Of a stretch of 64,000 bases of DNA, positions 1-12,285 are shown piece by piece (the stretch's first letter is position 1; each line of letters begins with the position of its first letter). This DNA comes from Zygnema cylindricum. Its lineage: Eukaryota > Streptophyta > Zygnematophyceae > Zygnematales > Zygnemataceae. A model generated the notes under the pieces. The model did not search any database and was not told the origin of the DNA. It saw only the letters and a program-made list of their open reading frames with translations. A program made the position numbers and the translations under genes. The stretch spans positions 732,696 to 796,695 of the forward strand of contig JBBHKE010002640.1 in NCBI GenBank assembly GCA_037447655.1, given 5' to 3'.

Positions 1-1
1 A

Positions 2-1207
2 GCCTTTTTGCATGGAGAATTAGAAGAGGAGATCTTCATGCGACAACCCGAAGGGTTTGTGGAAGAAGGAGAGGAGAGTAAGGTATGCCGGCTGATGAAA
101 TCTCTTTATGGTTTGAAACAGGCGCCCCGACAGTGGAATAAGAAGCTTGATGAGTTTCTTACCGGTCTAGGATATATTCGGATCAGCTCAGATCACTCAA
201 TCTATGTTTTCGAAGATGAGGAAGGTTTTATATTTATTGCAATTTATGTTGATGATTTGCTTGTTTTAAGTAAATCAATGGAAAAAATTAATAAACTGAA
301 AACCGATCTTAAGGGGAGATTTGAAATGAAGGATATGGGGGAAGCAAAATATATTTTGGGAATTCAAGTAGAGAGAGACCGAAAAAGAAAAATTATAAGA
401 TTGACTCAAAAGGAAGCAATAGGAAACATGCTTGAAAAATTTCAAATGGATAAAGCTAATAGTTGCACAACTCCAATGGAATTGAAGAAGGGAAGTGAGG
501 GGAGTGAGGAAGAAGGAGTCATAGTCTTAGACGAGGAATTATCTCATGAAGAACAGAAGTTCATGCAGACTATTCCTTACAGGCAAGTAGTGGGAAGTCT
601 AATCTATTTTATGAATTGTACCCGGCCGGATTTAGCTGCAGCTGTAGGAGTGCTGAGTAGAAGTCTAAATGCTCCCACTAAGAAGGATTGGGAGGCAGCT
701 AAGAGAGTCCTTAGATACTTGGTAGGAACTAGAGATCTATGGTTGCATTTGGGTGGGGAGAATACTGACATCACTACTTGGAGTGATGCCAGTTATGGTG
801 ATGCTCCGATGAGGAGATGTACTTCTGGATATGTATTATATGTGGGTGATGGGGCTTGCTGTTGGAGTAGCAAACAGCAAAAGGTTATTGCTCAGTCCAC
901 CATGGAGGCTGAGTATATGGCCTCTTGCTCTGCTGTAAAAGAATTGATGTGGGTCAAGTCTTTGCTTGGTGAGCTTGGTCACCTTAAGAGTGGTGTGCAG
1001 AAAATATTTTGTGATAATCAGGCAGCAATCGCTATTTCTGCCAATCCTAAACACCATTTTAAAGCCAAACACATGGACATCAGACTCAGCTTTGTTAGAG
1101 AGAAAGTAGAAAACAAAATAATCAGTTTAGAGTACAGACCAGATAGTGAGATGGTAGCAGATATGATGACCAAACCAGTGCCTTCCCCTAAGCTAATTTT
1201 CTGCTAG
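2..1207 (+). CDS. Copia Pol C-terminal part: reverse transcriptase and RNase H (partial)
   Basis: This is the C-terminal part of a copia polyprotein, open from the window edge and free of stops for about 400 codons. The reverse transcriptase active site YVDD is at residues 80-83 counted from position 8, preceded by the copia motif SLYGLKQAPRQW. RNase H follows with its acidic residues in TWSDASYGD (about 258), TMEAEYMA (about 299) and CDNQAA (about 335). It copies element RNA and removes the RNA strand inside virus-like particles. Compared with A2, a TAG replaces the codon after IFC and removes about ten terminal residues. Otherwise this is the best-preserved RT/RNase H in the window. Confidence 0.9.
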   Translation, partial: AFLHGELEEEIFMRQPEGFVEEGEESKVCRLMKSLYGLKQAPRQWNKKLDEFLTGLGYIRISSDHSIYVFEDEEGFIFIAIYVDDLLVLSKSMEKINKLKTDLKGRFEMKDMGEAKYILGIQVERDRKRKIIRLTQKEAIGNMLEKFQMDKANSCTTPMELKKGSEGSEEEGVIVLDEELSHEEQKFMQTIPYRQVVGSLIYFMNCTRPDLAAAVGVLSRSLNAPTKKDWEAAKRVLRYLVGTRDLWLHLGGENTDITTWSDASYGDAPMRRCTSGYVLYVGDGACCWSSKQQKVIAQSTMEAEYMASCSAVKELMWVKSLLGELGHLKSGVQKIFCDNQAAIAISANPKHHFKAKHMDIRLSFVREKVENKIISLEYRPDSEMVADMMTKPVPSPKLIFC

Positions 1208-1253
1208 GAGAAGTGTGGTCTGAAATTAAAGATTGACTAGAAAATAAAGGGAG

Positions 1254-2302
1254 TGTAGAAATTAATGGTTTTTAAGTATTTTCTAGGTCTGAATAGAAAT
1301 AAAGAAGTCGAGGCAGTCTATCTCTAACTTCTCTCTCCAACTCTCAAACTTGTCGCAGTCACTGAGAAATTGGAGAGGAAGCTAGAGCCATGGCTACCTT
1401 GGCTATCTTGAGGTTTACGGGAATTTTATATTAGGGTTTATTTCTTTAATTAAAAGGTATGTGCCGGCGGCAGGATTTGATCCTTGTACCTACCGGCCGT
1501 CAGACCGGATATAGCCGCTAGCCTTAGCCGTTTAGTCTAGCGGTAGTGTTACGTAGCATATAGTTTGATATTTATTTAAATATGTATACGTGCGATAAAC
1601 CATTTAACTGAAATGAATAACGGGATACATAGATCTAGTAATATATAATGTACGACTTACGGTACGGACACAAATCAGTACCGCGCATTTGTTTTGTAAA
1701 TGAAACAAATACCGCGCATGTATTTATTACGGCTACGATTAAAGCCGAATTTAATCGGACGGCCGGGATTAGCGCCGAGATCGCGGAGGAAGATTTCGGC
1801 GGTTTGTGGCCATCGCCACATCGGATGACGCGTGGCAAAATTCCGTTGGATTGTGGAAACTCCGGAGATTATGGCACCGAATCCGGATTTGACATGTGTC
1901 GACATTTTGGCCATGTCGTACAATGTCCGTACATAAAGTACACCGGCAGCTGTACTTTTGCGTGCGGAACTCAATTCTGATTGGTTCCGTACATCAGTAG
2001 ATAGAGTCTGTGAGAGAGATAGGACTTAGAAAAATTAGAAGATAGGACCCTCTCTCCCAGAGAGCTTCTGTACAAAAGGTCAACTTTGACCCTCCATAAC
2101 TTACTGCTCAGGGGAGCAAATTCAGAGATTCTTTTTGCTATCGACTCAAGGGAAGTCTTGTCTTCACAACGGTGAAGTTGGTCAGAGTTTTTGTCTACCA
2201 GGGTGGCAGTTATTTTTGCTTAAACACAAAGGGGTCAGGATTATCCTAGAGGCTTCTTGGAAGCTGTCCACTCTGAGGACTTATGGAGGTCTCAGAGTTT
2301 CA
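1254..2302 (+). repeat. 3' LTR of element A1
   Basis: The LTR starts TGTAGAAATTAATGG right after the polypurine tract and ends GAGTTTCA. It aligns along its length with both LTRs of A2. It holds the tRNA-like module (1470-1543), the GTAC-rich hairpin (1927-1967), a probable core promoter (GTACAAAAGG near 2070) and the GACTC hairpin (2143-2157). The terminal ATGGAGGTCTCAGAGTTTCA would be the first codons of gag in a 5' LTR. Confidence 0.9.
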
Positions 2303-2777
2303 AAAGTTAGCATTAATACTTGGAGTGATGCTAGCTATAGTGATGTGCATAGGAGGAAGTCTACAACAGTATATGTCATTCTGATTGGAAGTGGAACTTG
2401 TAGTTGGAGCAGTAAACTTCAAAAAGTCACGGAGCAATCAACTATGGAGCCGAATACATGGCTGCGAGCGCAGCCTTAAAAAAGTTGCTTTGGATTAAGG
2501 CATTTGTTCAAGAATTGGGGTTTATACAACATGGAACACAAATAATGTGGTGCGACAATCAAGGAGCCATTTCTGTAGCTACAAATCTAAGTCACCATTT
2601 TAAGAGTAAGCATATCGACATTCGACTACATTTGGTACGAGAAAAAGTATTTTCAAGAGTGGGGAAACTTTGTTTTTTGCCTGATGAGAAAATTGTTGCA
2701 AACATGTTGACAAAAGCCCTTCTATCTCTAAAGTTGGAGTTCTGCAGAAAAGCATGTGGTCTAAGTGAGTAAGTCAT
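2303..2777 (+). pseudogene. Copia element B RNase H remnant
   Basis: The sequence resumes directly after the A1 LTR with RNase H coding DNA (TWSDASYSD, WSSKLQKV, WCDNQGA, HHFKSKHIDIRLH). A one-base deletion at about 2448, in the TMEAEYMA motif, shifts the frame, so two overlapping open stretches carry the domain. It ends at the usual copia C-terminus (CGLSE). Only the last part of Pol is present because A1 separates it from the rest. Confidence 0.85.
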
Positions 2778-2797
2778 CTAAATATTAAGGGGAGTAA

Positions 2798-3419
2798 TGA
2801 AAAGTAAACTTTAGTAAATCTTAGAAATTAGAGTCTAGGACTTAGAATATTTTTGGAATACCAACTATTCAATATTCACCAAATTTGGTGTAGAATTTTT
2901 GCAGTATCTACATGAATAGTTATCTTTAAGTAAATTAGTGTATAGGGTCGCTAATGAATGTGGACGTGAGAAGAATCACCCGGATTTTTAGGGTATAGAT
3001 ATTGTTAGTGGACAATTATGGGCCAAACACTTAGATTTTTGTCAATATGTTGTCTAGTGAACCCTGTACATACGTTTTAGATGTTTTCTAAATCTTTTGA
3101 GTATTTAGTTCAATTAGGATTGATCAATTTGATACAGAATGTACATTCTACACAGAGTTTAAGAAATGAGAGCACTAAGTGCACTTTAAGGTGTTTTTCA
3201 ATTCTATTGTCCTTATTTTTGCTGTGGAATATGTTTGTCTGGTTGTAAGACCTCTCACACTTAAAGCTACATATCTTACAACATAAATCTCATCAAATAG
3301 GTATAACTCTTTGGGTTTGCTAGTGCTGCCATGTCTACTAATGACTCAGTCCCTAGTGGTGCAAGTGTGACGCCTATTGGGAGTGGAACATAGCCAAGTG
3401 AGAATACCCATGAATTTCA
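2798..3419 (+). repeat. 3' LTR of element B
   Basis: It follows the purine tract AATATTAAGGGGAG and starts TGAAAAGTAA. It ends ATTTCA, where the 40-bp tandem array begins at once. It matches the LTR at 11287-11969 (minus strand), so the two define one family. The last part encodes the beginning of a Gag (ATG at about 3331, with a stop further on), as in the other families. The motif GGACTTAGAATATTTTTGG lies at 2838-2856. Confidence 0.8.
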
Positions 3420-6400
3420 AAAGGAATTGTTATCTAAATTACACAAACTGTTAAGGCTAATAGGAATTGATATCTAACTTCCACAAATTATTAGCGATAA
3501 CAAGAATTATGACCTAACTTACAAAAACATTTAGTGATAACAGGAATTGTTACCTAAATAACACAAACTGTTAGCGATAAAATATTGTTACCTAAATTAC
3601 ACAAATAGTTAGCGATAATATGAATTGTTTACCTAAATTATACAAACTGTTAGCGATAACAAGAATTGTTAACTAAATTACACAAACAGTTAGCCCTTAG
3701 AGGAATTATTACAAAAATTACACAAACAGTTAGCGATAACAAGAATTGTTCTCAAATTTCACAAACACTTAGCGCTAACAAAAATTGTTATCTAGCTTAC
3801 ATAAACAGTTAGAGCTAACAATAATGGTTACCTAACTTACTCAAATTACTAGCGCTAACAGGAATTATTATCTAACTTACACAAACTATTGGCGATAACA
3901 AAAATTGTTATCTAAATTACACAAACAGTTAGCAATAACAAGAATTGTTACTCTTGTTACCTAAATTACAGAAATAGTTCGTGATACAGGAATTCTTACC
4001 TAAATTACACAAACAATAAGCGATAACAAGAATTGTAACCTAAATTACACAAACAGTTTGCGATAAGAGGAATTGTTACCTAAATTACACAAACTATTAG
4101 CGATAACAAAAATTGTTACCTAAATTACACAAACAGTTAGGGATAACAAGAATTGTTATCTAAATAACACAAACTGTTAGCGATAACAAGAATTGTTACC
4201 TAAATTAGACAAACTGTTAACAATAACAACAATTGTTACCTAAATTACAAAAACAGTTAGCACTAACAAGAATTGTTATCTAAATTACACAAGCAATTAG
4301 CAATAACAAGAATTGTTACCTAAATTACACAAACAGTTAGCAATAACAAGAATTGTTATCAAATTTCACAATCAGTTAGCGCTAATAGGAAATTGTTATC
4401 TAAATTACACAAATTGTTAGCGATAAAAAGAATGGTAACCTAACTTACACAAATAGTTAGACCTAACAAGAATGGTTACCTAACTTACTCAAGTTGTTAG
4501 TGCAAACAAGAATTCTTTTTGAACTTACACAATATGTTAGCGATAACAAGAATTGTTATCTAAATTACACAAATACATAGCGATAAGAGGAATTGTTACC
4601 TAAATAACACAAACAATAAGCGATAACAAGAATTGTTACGTAAATTACAAAACAATTAGCGATAAGAGGAATTGTTACCTAAATAACACAAACAATAAGC
4701 GATAACAAGAATTGTTACCTAAATTACACAAACAGTTAGCGATAACAGGAATTGTTACCTAACACAAACTGTTAGCGATAACAAAAATTGTTACCTAAAT
4801 TACACAAAGAGTAAGCGATAACAAGAATTGTTACCTAAATTACAAAAACAGTTAGCGCTAACAAGAATTGTTATCAAATTTCACAAACAGTTAGCGCTAA
4901 CAGAAATTGTTATCTAAATTACACAAACTGTTAGTGATAATAAGAATAGTTACCTAACTTACAAAAACTGTTAGCGATAAGAGGAATTGTTGCCTAACTT
5001 AAACAAATTGTTAGCGCTAACAAGAATTGTTACCTAACTCACACAAACTGCTAGCGATAAGAAGAATTGTTACCTAACTTACACAAACTGTTAGCTCTAA
5101 GAAGATTTTTTTTCTAACTTACACGAACTATTAGCGATAACTATACTTGTTACCTAAATTACTTAAACAGTTTGCGGTAACACGAATTGTTTCCTAAATT
5201 ACACAAACAGTTAGCTATAACAAGAATTGATACCTAAATTACCCAAACAGTTAGCGATAACAATAATTGTTATCTAAATTACATAACAGTTAGTGAATAA
5301 AAGAATTGTTACCTAAATTACACAAACTGTTAGCGGTAAAATGAATGGTTATCTAACTTACATAAACTGTTAGCGATAAGAGGAATTGTTACCTAACTAA
5401 CACAAATTGTTAGCGTTAGCAATAATTGTTACCTAACTTACACAAACTGTTAGCTCAACAAGAATTTTTTTTCTAACTTACACAAACTGTTATCGATAAC
5501 AATAATTCTTACCTAAATTACTCAAACATTTAGCAATAACAAGAATTATTACCTAAATTACACAAACAGTTAGCGGTTACAAGAATTTTTACCCAAATTA
5601 CATATACAGTTAGCGATAAGAGGAATTGTTACCTAACTTACACAAACTCTTAGCGCTAACAAGAATTGTTACCTAACTTATACAAACAGTAAGGGAGAAG
5701 AGTAATTGTTACCTAACTTACACAAGCTGTTAGGTATAACAGGAATTCTTTTCTAACTTACACAAACTGTTAGTGATAACAATACTTGTTACCTAAATTA
5801 CTCAAACAGTTATTAATAACAAGAATTGTTACCTAAATTACACAAATAGTTAGCGGTAATAGGAATTGTTACCTAAATTACACATACAGTTAGCGATAAG
5901 AGGAATTATTACCTAACTTACACAAACTCTTAGCGATTACAAGAATTGTAACCTAACTTATACAAATAGTTTGGGATAAGAGGAATTGTTACCTAACTTA
6001 TACAAACTGTTAGCAATAACAAGAATTGTTACCTGAATTTCACAAATAGTTAGTGCTAACAGGAATTGTTATCTTACTTACACAAACAGTTAGAGCTTAC
6101 AAGAATGGTTACCTAACTTACACAAACTGTTAGCGCTAACAAGAATGGTTACCTAAATTACACAAACAATTAGCGATAACAAGAATTGATACCTAAATTA
6201 CACAAAATAATAGCGATAACAAGCATTGTTATCTAAATTACACAAATAGTTAGCGATAACAAGAATTGTTACCTAAATTACACAAACAGTTAGCTATAAC
6301 AAGAATTGTTACCTAAATTACAAAAACTGTTAGCGATAACAGGAATTGTTACACAAATTACACAAAAAGTAAGGGAAAACAGAAATTGTTATCTAAATTA

Positions 6401-6752
6401 CACCTAACAAGAATTCTTATCTAATTTACACTAACTGTTAGCAATAATAGGAATTGATATCTAACAAACACAAACAATTAGCGATAACAGGAATTGTTAT
6501 CTAACTTACACAAACTGTTAGCGATAACAATAATTGTTACCTAACTTACACAAAAAGTTAGCGATAACAGAAATTGATATCTAAATTACACAAACTGTTT
6601 GCGCTAACAAGAATTTTTACCTAAATTACACAAACAATTAGCGATTATAAGAATTGTTACCTAAATTACACAAACTGTTAACGATAACAGGAATTGTTAT
6701 CTAAATTACACAAGTTTTTTACGCTAACAGGAATTGTTACCTATTTTACACA
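3420..6752. repeat. Minisatellite array, about 40-bp unit, roughly 80 copies
   Basis: The whole stretch is degenerate tandem copies of a unit like TTAGCGATAACAAGAATTGT followed by TACCTAAATTACACAAACAG. The unit length is about 40 bp, and 3333 bp gives about 83 copies. Variants swap GCGATAAC with GCGCTAAC, ACCTAAAT with ATCTAACT, and AGAATT with GGAATT. Each unit holds two short inverted repeats, GTTA-GCGA-TAAC and TAACAA-GAA-TTGTTA. There is no coding potential. The array runs exactly up to LTR ends on both sides. Confidence 0.95.
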
Positions 6753-7749
6753 GGTTGTTCTACAACCAGAGTTGCAGGTGGAGGACTACCGATAGTAGTA
6801 GATTTAGACATAGACTTCAGTAAAAGCTACCAGAAATCTTATCAAACTGCCAACTTTGATATAGCACAGAAATCACTTAATATGTTCAAATAACACCAAA
6901 ATATATACTAATACAGTAACATATGTCGTTTGTCAATTTCCAAAATTGGAGCTCAATTGAACTATTAAACCATAAGATGTAACACTTGGAAGTTTCCCAA
7001 AAACTGTCCCTTAGAGAGTGAGATCTCAATATTGGATGGTTACAAATTTGGCTAAGTCCCAACTTTATACTCACAAAGAATATCTACTGAAAACTAACTA
7101 ATCAGATGTCTACACCTAGAACAAGAGTATTGTAGTATACTATGAAAAGGTACCGATCAGTACGCTATTTGTACTGTGAGTACGTCTAAACCCTATTTGA
7201 CAACTAGACAAAAATATACTTAGTGGAACACTACATTCTAATCCGCTAAGCAAAAACTATTGTATTTCACATATGCAAATAGATTCCCGTACAGTAGTGT
7301 TCAAGGTGCTTAGTCAGCAATGGATGCTAGTGTCCAGCCGACTGTTGATCAAGTGCTCTAAGTCACCCGAGGTTGTACAAATTGATGTGTCGTTTTGTGG
7401 TCCCAAGTGAATCTTGTCCGTTCACTCCATTCAAATCCACGGTCGTCGTTGAATGTTGTACCGCTATTCTTGCGGACAATCGGTTGAGTCTCTGTCCGTC
7501 CTATTTTTCAACAATATTCGTTCGATGTGTGACGCATGGTAAAGTGTGTCGGCGCCTTTCTGTAAAACCTGTATGATGTTCATTTTCTGACACGTGTCCC
7601 TGCAAAAGTACAATACACTCAAAAGTACTACTGCTACTATCACACTAAATGAGATAAGTATTACAACTTACCTAGACCAAAAATATTCTAAGTACTCGGT
7701 CTTTTATCACATCTCTGTTTAGTGAGTATTAAGATTTCTTATTTCAACA
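6753..7749 (-). repeat. 3' LTR of element C
   Basis: On the minus strand it starts TGTTGAAATAAG after the purine tract TTTAAGGAG and ends GTAGAACAACC, right at the 40-bp array. Near its end it encodes a Gag start (MSKSTT, then VVEQ) like the LTR ends of E and F. It does not match the LTR at the other end of this element (11287-11969), apart from a short shared box at about 7676-7695. Confidence 0.75.
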
Positions 7750-7771
7750 CTCCTTAAATCTTTAGACTCAC

Positions 7772-10705
7772 TTACTCACTCAACCCAATAGACTTTCTGC
7801 AATACATAAACTTAGGAGCTGGAAGAACTTTAGTCAGCATATCAACCACCATCTTTTCATCCGGTAAATAACTCATTTTTATCCCTCTTGCAAGCACATT
7901 TTCTCTCACAAAGTGTAGTCTGACATTAATATGTTTGCTTTTAAAATGATGATTAGGGTTAGAAGCAATGGCACTTGCTGCTTGGTTGTCACACCAGATA
8001 ACTTGAGGACCGGTTTGCATATATCGAAGTTTTTCCAAATTGGCCTTAACCCATACGAGTTCCTTGAAGGCAGAACTGGCTGCCATATATTCCGACTCCA
8101 TCGTGAGCTGAGTTGTGACCTTCTGCTATTTGCTTGCTCAGAAGTAAGTTCCATTCCCAATTTTCAGAACGAAATCGGTTGTTGATTTCCGGCTTGGCAT
8201 ATCTCCATAGTTGGCATCGCTCCTAGTTTGCAATTTTACCTTTCCTCCTCCGAGTATAAGCTTGAGGTTTTGGGTACCTGCCATGTATCTTAGAACCCTC
8301 TTTGCTACTTCCCAATTTGCTCTTTTAGGATTATGAAGGATCCAACTTAAGACTACTACTGCTGCAGCGATGTCAGGCCTCGTACAATTCATAAAATAAA
8401 TAAGGCTTCCCACTACTTGTCTATATGATTTTGTAGCCATAAACTCTTCTTTCCCTGACTATAAGCTTTCACTAACCATTATGCCTTAGTCTGATTCACT
8501 CCCCTCCAACTTATGTTTAACTTCCATGGGAGTTACAGATCCCTTCACATCCTTCATCTCAAATTTTTGAAGCATGTTCCCTATAGCTTCTTTTTGGGTT
8601 AGCATAATCAATCTGTTATTTCTATTCCTTTCAACTAGTATGCCCAAGATATATTTGGCCTCACCTAGGTCTTTTATTTCAAACTTAGACCTCAAAGCTG
8701 CTTTAATACGGTTTATTTCATTTATGGATTTACTTATTAATAAAAGATCATCCACATATACAACGATATAAAGAATCCCATCCTCCCCTTGTAAGACATA
8801 GACTAAATGGTCTGAACTAATTCTTTTGAATCCTAGACCAGTCAGAAATTCATCTAACTTTTGATTCCATTGTCTTAGGGCTTGTTTAGCCCATACACAG
8901 ATTTTATCAGTTTGCAGACTAAGTTTTCTTTCCCTTTTTCCTCATACATTTCAGTCTGCTACATATAAATAGTCTCTTCAAACTCTCCATGCAAAATGGC
9001 TGTCTTAACATCCATCTGTTTTTTTTCCATTTTTTCTATAGCAACTAAACTTAACAAAATTATGACAGTAGGAAATGTGACGACTGGGGAGAACGTTTCC
9101 TCAAAGTCAATACCTTCTTTCTGGTTGTACCCTTTGGCCACAAGTCTGGCCTTATACCTTTCAATAGTGTTGTCCGGATTCAGTTTGACTTTGAAGACCC
9201 ACTTGCTCCCAATGGCTTTCCTCCTTGGGGGCAGGTCCACCAACTCCCGAGTTTGTGCCTCCATAATCGACTTTATCTCGTCGTTGACCGCCTCAATCCA
9301 ATGGTTTCTCTCCGGTGATGAGAAGGCCTCTTTGATGGTCATAGGCTCCTCTGATGTTGTAGAAAAAGCAAAGTGAGAACCGGTTTGCAGACGACTGCTA
9401 GATCTTCTTCCCCCCAAAAAATTTGAGGCTAAAATGGTCGGCAATCTCCGATTTCGTGGTGCTGAAACTGCCGCATGATCCGAAGGTGTAGCAGTCAGTT
9501 CCTCCGGAGTTCGATGCAGTGAAGAAGCATCCGTAGCAAGAACAAGCGGTGTAGTAGCAGAAGGTGTACTTATGGGAAAAGATGGCACCGGAAAAAAACA
9601 CCTGTTGTTGGTGGTGAAAAATGACATACTCATGTTTCTTGTTTTCTGTTGGTGTATCTGTTGCTTTGAACAGATCAACCGAATCCTGTTCATATTTAAT
9701 CTGAATATTCCGAGACACAAAAATCTTTTGTTTATCTAAGACGTACACTCTATATCCCTTTGCATTATCATCATAACCGAAGAGAATTCTTGCTAAGCCT
9801 TTGGCTTCCATTTTCCACTTATCTGGTGAGTTATCTAAAATAAAGCACTTACTTCCAAAAACTTTAAAGTGACTAACATGTGGGACCTTCCCTGTCCACA
9901 GTTCATAAGGTGTAGAGCTTACAGATCTGGATGCAACTCTATTCTTTATATAGACCACACAGTTAAGTGCTTAAGCCCAGAATTTCAGATCTATACCCTT
10001 GTCTGCAAGCATGGACCTAGCAATCTCTGTGACTGTCCTGTTTATTCTTTTCAAAACTCCATTCTGCTCAAGAGTATATAGAACAGTCAGATTCTGACTT
10101 ATACCCTCATCAAGTAGAAATTGCTTAAATTCGTTAGAGGTGTATTCACCTCCATTATCCGATCTTAACGCCAAGAACGGAGTTCCTTGTAGTTTCTCCG
10201 CCCAGACCTTGTAGTATTTCAAGTGAGTGAATACTTCACTTTTGTTCTTCATAAAATAAACTTTCGTGTACCTGGAGAAATCATCAGGGAATGTGACCAT
10301 ATACTGAACTTCTCCAGGCGATGCTACTTGGGATGGTCCGAGAACATCTGAATGAACGAGCTGGAGAACTTTTGTGGATCTGTTTTCGGTCTCCACTGGA
10401 AATGGCAATTTATGAATTTTGCCTAGTGAGCAGCCATCACATGTTTTCACAAACTGGGATGTGAGAGAAACACCTTTAACTTTTTTAGCATTCACCATCT
10501 TTTTATGACTTTCATGATTAATATATCCTAACCTCTTATGCCATAATTCATTCTTAGATGACACACTGTGAGGGATTGTTTGAAAAGCCTTGATGAAACT
10601 CGCTTTGTTGCCATCCAGGCCTGAATGAACCAATTTCATTCGCCTTTTTGAGCTTTGGACATTACTTGTAACCATGTTCTTTTTTAGAACAATAAAAACA
10701 AGCAT
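7772..10705 (-). pseudogene. Element C integrase, reverse transcriptase and RNase H (broken)
   Basis: Read on the minus strand from 10705. A zinc-knuckle remnant is followed at once by the integrase zinc region (ELWHKRLGY, CDGCSLGK), the integrase core (HSDVLGP, RSDNGGEYTS, EQNGV), reverse transcriptase (SKWVFKVKLNPDNTIERY, then the DD of YVDD near 8755) and RNase H (WCDNQAA, HHFKSKH). Stops and frameshifts fall near 9960, 9400, 8950, 8480, 8440 and 8130. The protease, which should lie between zinc knuckle and integrase, is missing, so an internal deletion removed it. Closest in the window is element E. Confidence 0.85.
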
Positions 10706-10836
10706 TAGAAGACCTTGCCCATTTTGCCTCTGACTACCCTGATTAAACTGGTTCTGATACTGGTTAAACTAGTTTTTTTTTCTGGTTAAACTAGTATCTG
10801 TTTTGTTAAACTTATTTCTCCTCTCTACATAAGTAT

Positions 10837-11286
10837 TCAAAGCTCGTCTTTCTTTTCACCATCAAGAACCTTACTTGTAGACTCTTCTTCTAATATAAGA
10901 TTGTAAGCTAACTCAAAAGTCCAGCTAAACTTATTATGCCCTTTTAAAGCTACAAACACTCCCCTCATATGACTAGGGAGACCTCTTATAGGCAAAGCAG
11001 CTTGGTGAAACTTTGGAAAAGTTCCACTAGCCGAAAAGTGTGCATTAATGAGTTCCCTAAATTTATCGCAATACTCGACCATTGATATATTGGAGTATTT
11101 GTAGTCCCAGATCCGACTAGCCACCAAGAGCTCTTCTTAAACGTTTGCCTTTTCATAAGAAGTTTTCAGCGAAGTCCAAATCTCGCTCGCCTTTTTCATC
11201 TTGAGCCGAGACATAACCATAATTTCTAAAATGCAAAGAATCAAGTTGTTTTTGGCAAAGGAGTTCTTCTTCGCCCAGCTTGATTT
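10837..11286 (-). pseudogene. Element C Gag fragment
   Basis: The minus strand encodes a central copia Gag segment: KKASEIWTSLKTSYEKANV, a stop, then WDYKYSN and the conserved GLPSHMRG and EEESTSKVL stretches, as in E and F. The N-terminal Gag region and the primer-binding site expected next to the LTR are absent. The LTR end at 11287 runs straight into out-of-frame Gag sequence. Confidence 0.75.
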
Positions 11287-11969
11287 TGAAGGTCATGGGC
11301 ATTAAGACTCGGCTGTGATCCACTCCCACTAGGAGCCACACTTCCACCAGCATGAGAAGGTAGAGCACTAGGGCTAATAGGAGCACATGCAATAGGAGCT
11401 AAGGCATTATCAGACATGTTAGCGGAAGCAAACCTAAAGAGAAATGCCTAAAAGACTAGATCTAAAGTGTAAGATATGTAACTCCAAGCGAAAGAGGTAT
11501 TTCAACCAAACAAACATGTTCTACAAGCAAATTAGAGAAAATAGAGCATAAAACACCTTAAACTGCACTCAGTGCTCTCATTTCCTTAATTCTTGTGTAC
11601 AATGTATATTCTGTATTGAAATGATCAATCCTAATTGAACTAAATACTCAAAGATCTAAAAAACATCTAAAATATCTAGAAAACATCAAAAACGTATGTA
11701 CATGGTTCACCATACACTTTACTATCAAAAATCTAAGTGTTTCGACCAGAATTGTCCACTAACAATATCTATACCCTAAAAATCCGTGTGATTCTTATCA
11801 CGTCTACATTCATTGGCGGCCGTACACACTTATTAACTTAAAGATATCAATTCGTGTAGATACTACAAAAAATCCACACTAAATTTGGTCAATATTGAAC
11901 AGTTGGTATTCCAAAAATATTCTAAGTCCTAGACTCAAATTTCTAAGACTTATTAAAGCTTACTTTTCA
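11287..11969 (-). repeat. 5' LTR of element C (family B type)
   Basis: On the minus strand it starts TGAAAAGTAAG and ends CATGACCTTCA. It matches the element B LTR (2798-3419) along its length. Its last part encodes a Gag start (MSDNALAPI to NAHDLQ), a piece of which recurs in inverted form at 23731-23855. The 5-bp flanks of element C do not match at its two ends. Confidence 0.8.
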
Positions 11970-12285
11970 ATAAACTTGTCGTTAGGGGAACTGCAATTAC
12001 ATATAACCTGCGATTACATGTTGTCGGTTACTAAAAAATAAAATAATCGTATTCATTTTAGTATTCTGTATTGGTGAATTTTTCTTCGTGATAATTACGA
12101 TGATCGATATTATGAATCATCGAGCGACAGATTCCGCTACGTGTACACCGCAAATCAAAATTAAAGTAATGAAAAAATTAGATTACAAAAACAAAAAAAA
12201 CAATTAGAGTAATGAACGCTAATTTATGTGATAGAGCTCTTTCAACTATGAAGTTTACTCTAATTTATTTAAGTACTCTAAATTG
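11970..12285. other. AT-rich spacer between elements C and A2
   Basis: No coding region or recognisable repeat is visible. The last five bases (AATTG) nearly match the five bases after A2 (ATTTG) and are its probable target site. Confidence 0.6.

Larger units (their letters stand above)
1..2302 (+). mobile_element. Ty1/copia element A1, 3' part
   Basis: The window opens inside the reverse transcriptase of a copia element, which continues through RNase H, a polypurine tract (AATAAAGGGAG, just before 1254) and a 3' LTR ending in TTTCA at 2302. The sequence is close to element A2 throughout, so both belong to one family. It ends inside the RNase H region of a second element (B), so A1 appears to have inserted into B. 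Its 5' LTR and the other half of B lie outside the window. Confidence 0.9.

Noticed and set aside
1648-1980. 110-residue open stretch in the A1 LTR (similar ones at 12649 and 18126)
   Set aside because: It lies wholly in the LTR and is poorly kept in the other LTR copies. More likely an accident of U3 sequence than a gene.
3420-6752. CRISPR-like regular repeat array
   Set aside because: Units are contiguous and diverged, with no unique spacers, in a plant nuclear context. It is a minisatellite.
11287-11305. GCCCATGACC near the family-B LTR end, similar to the tRNA-iMet anticodon loop in sense orientation
   Set aside because: Only about 9 of 10 bases match, the element B copy is more diverged, and it lies inside the LTR. 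Chance is a sufficient explanation.
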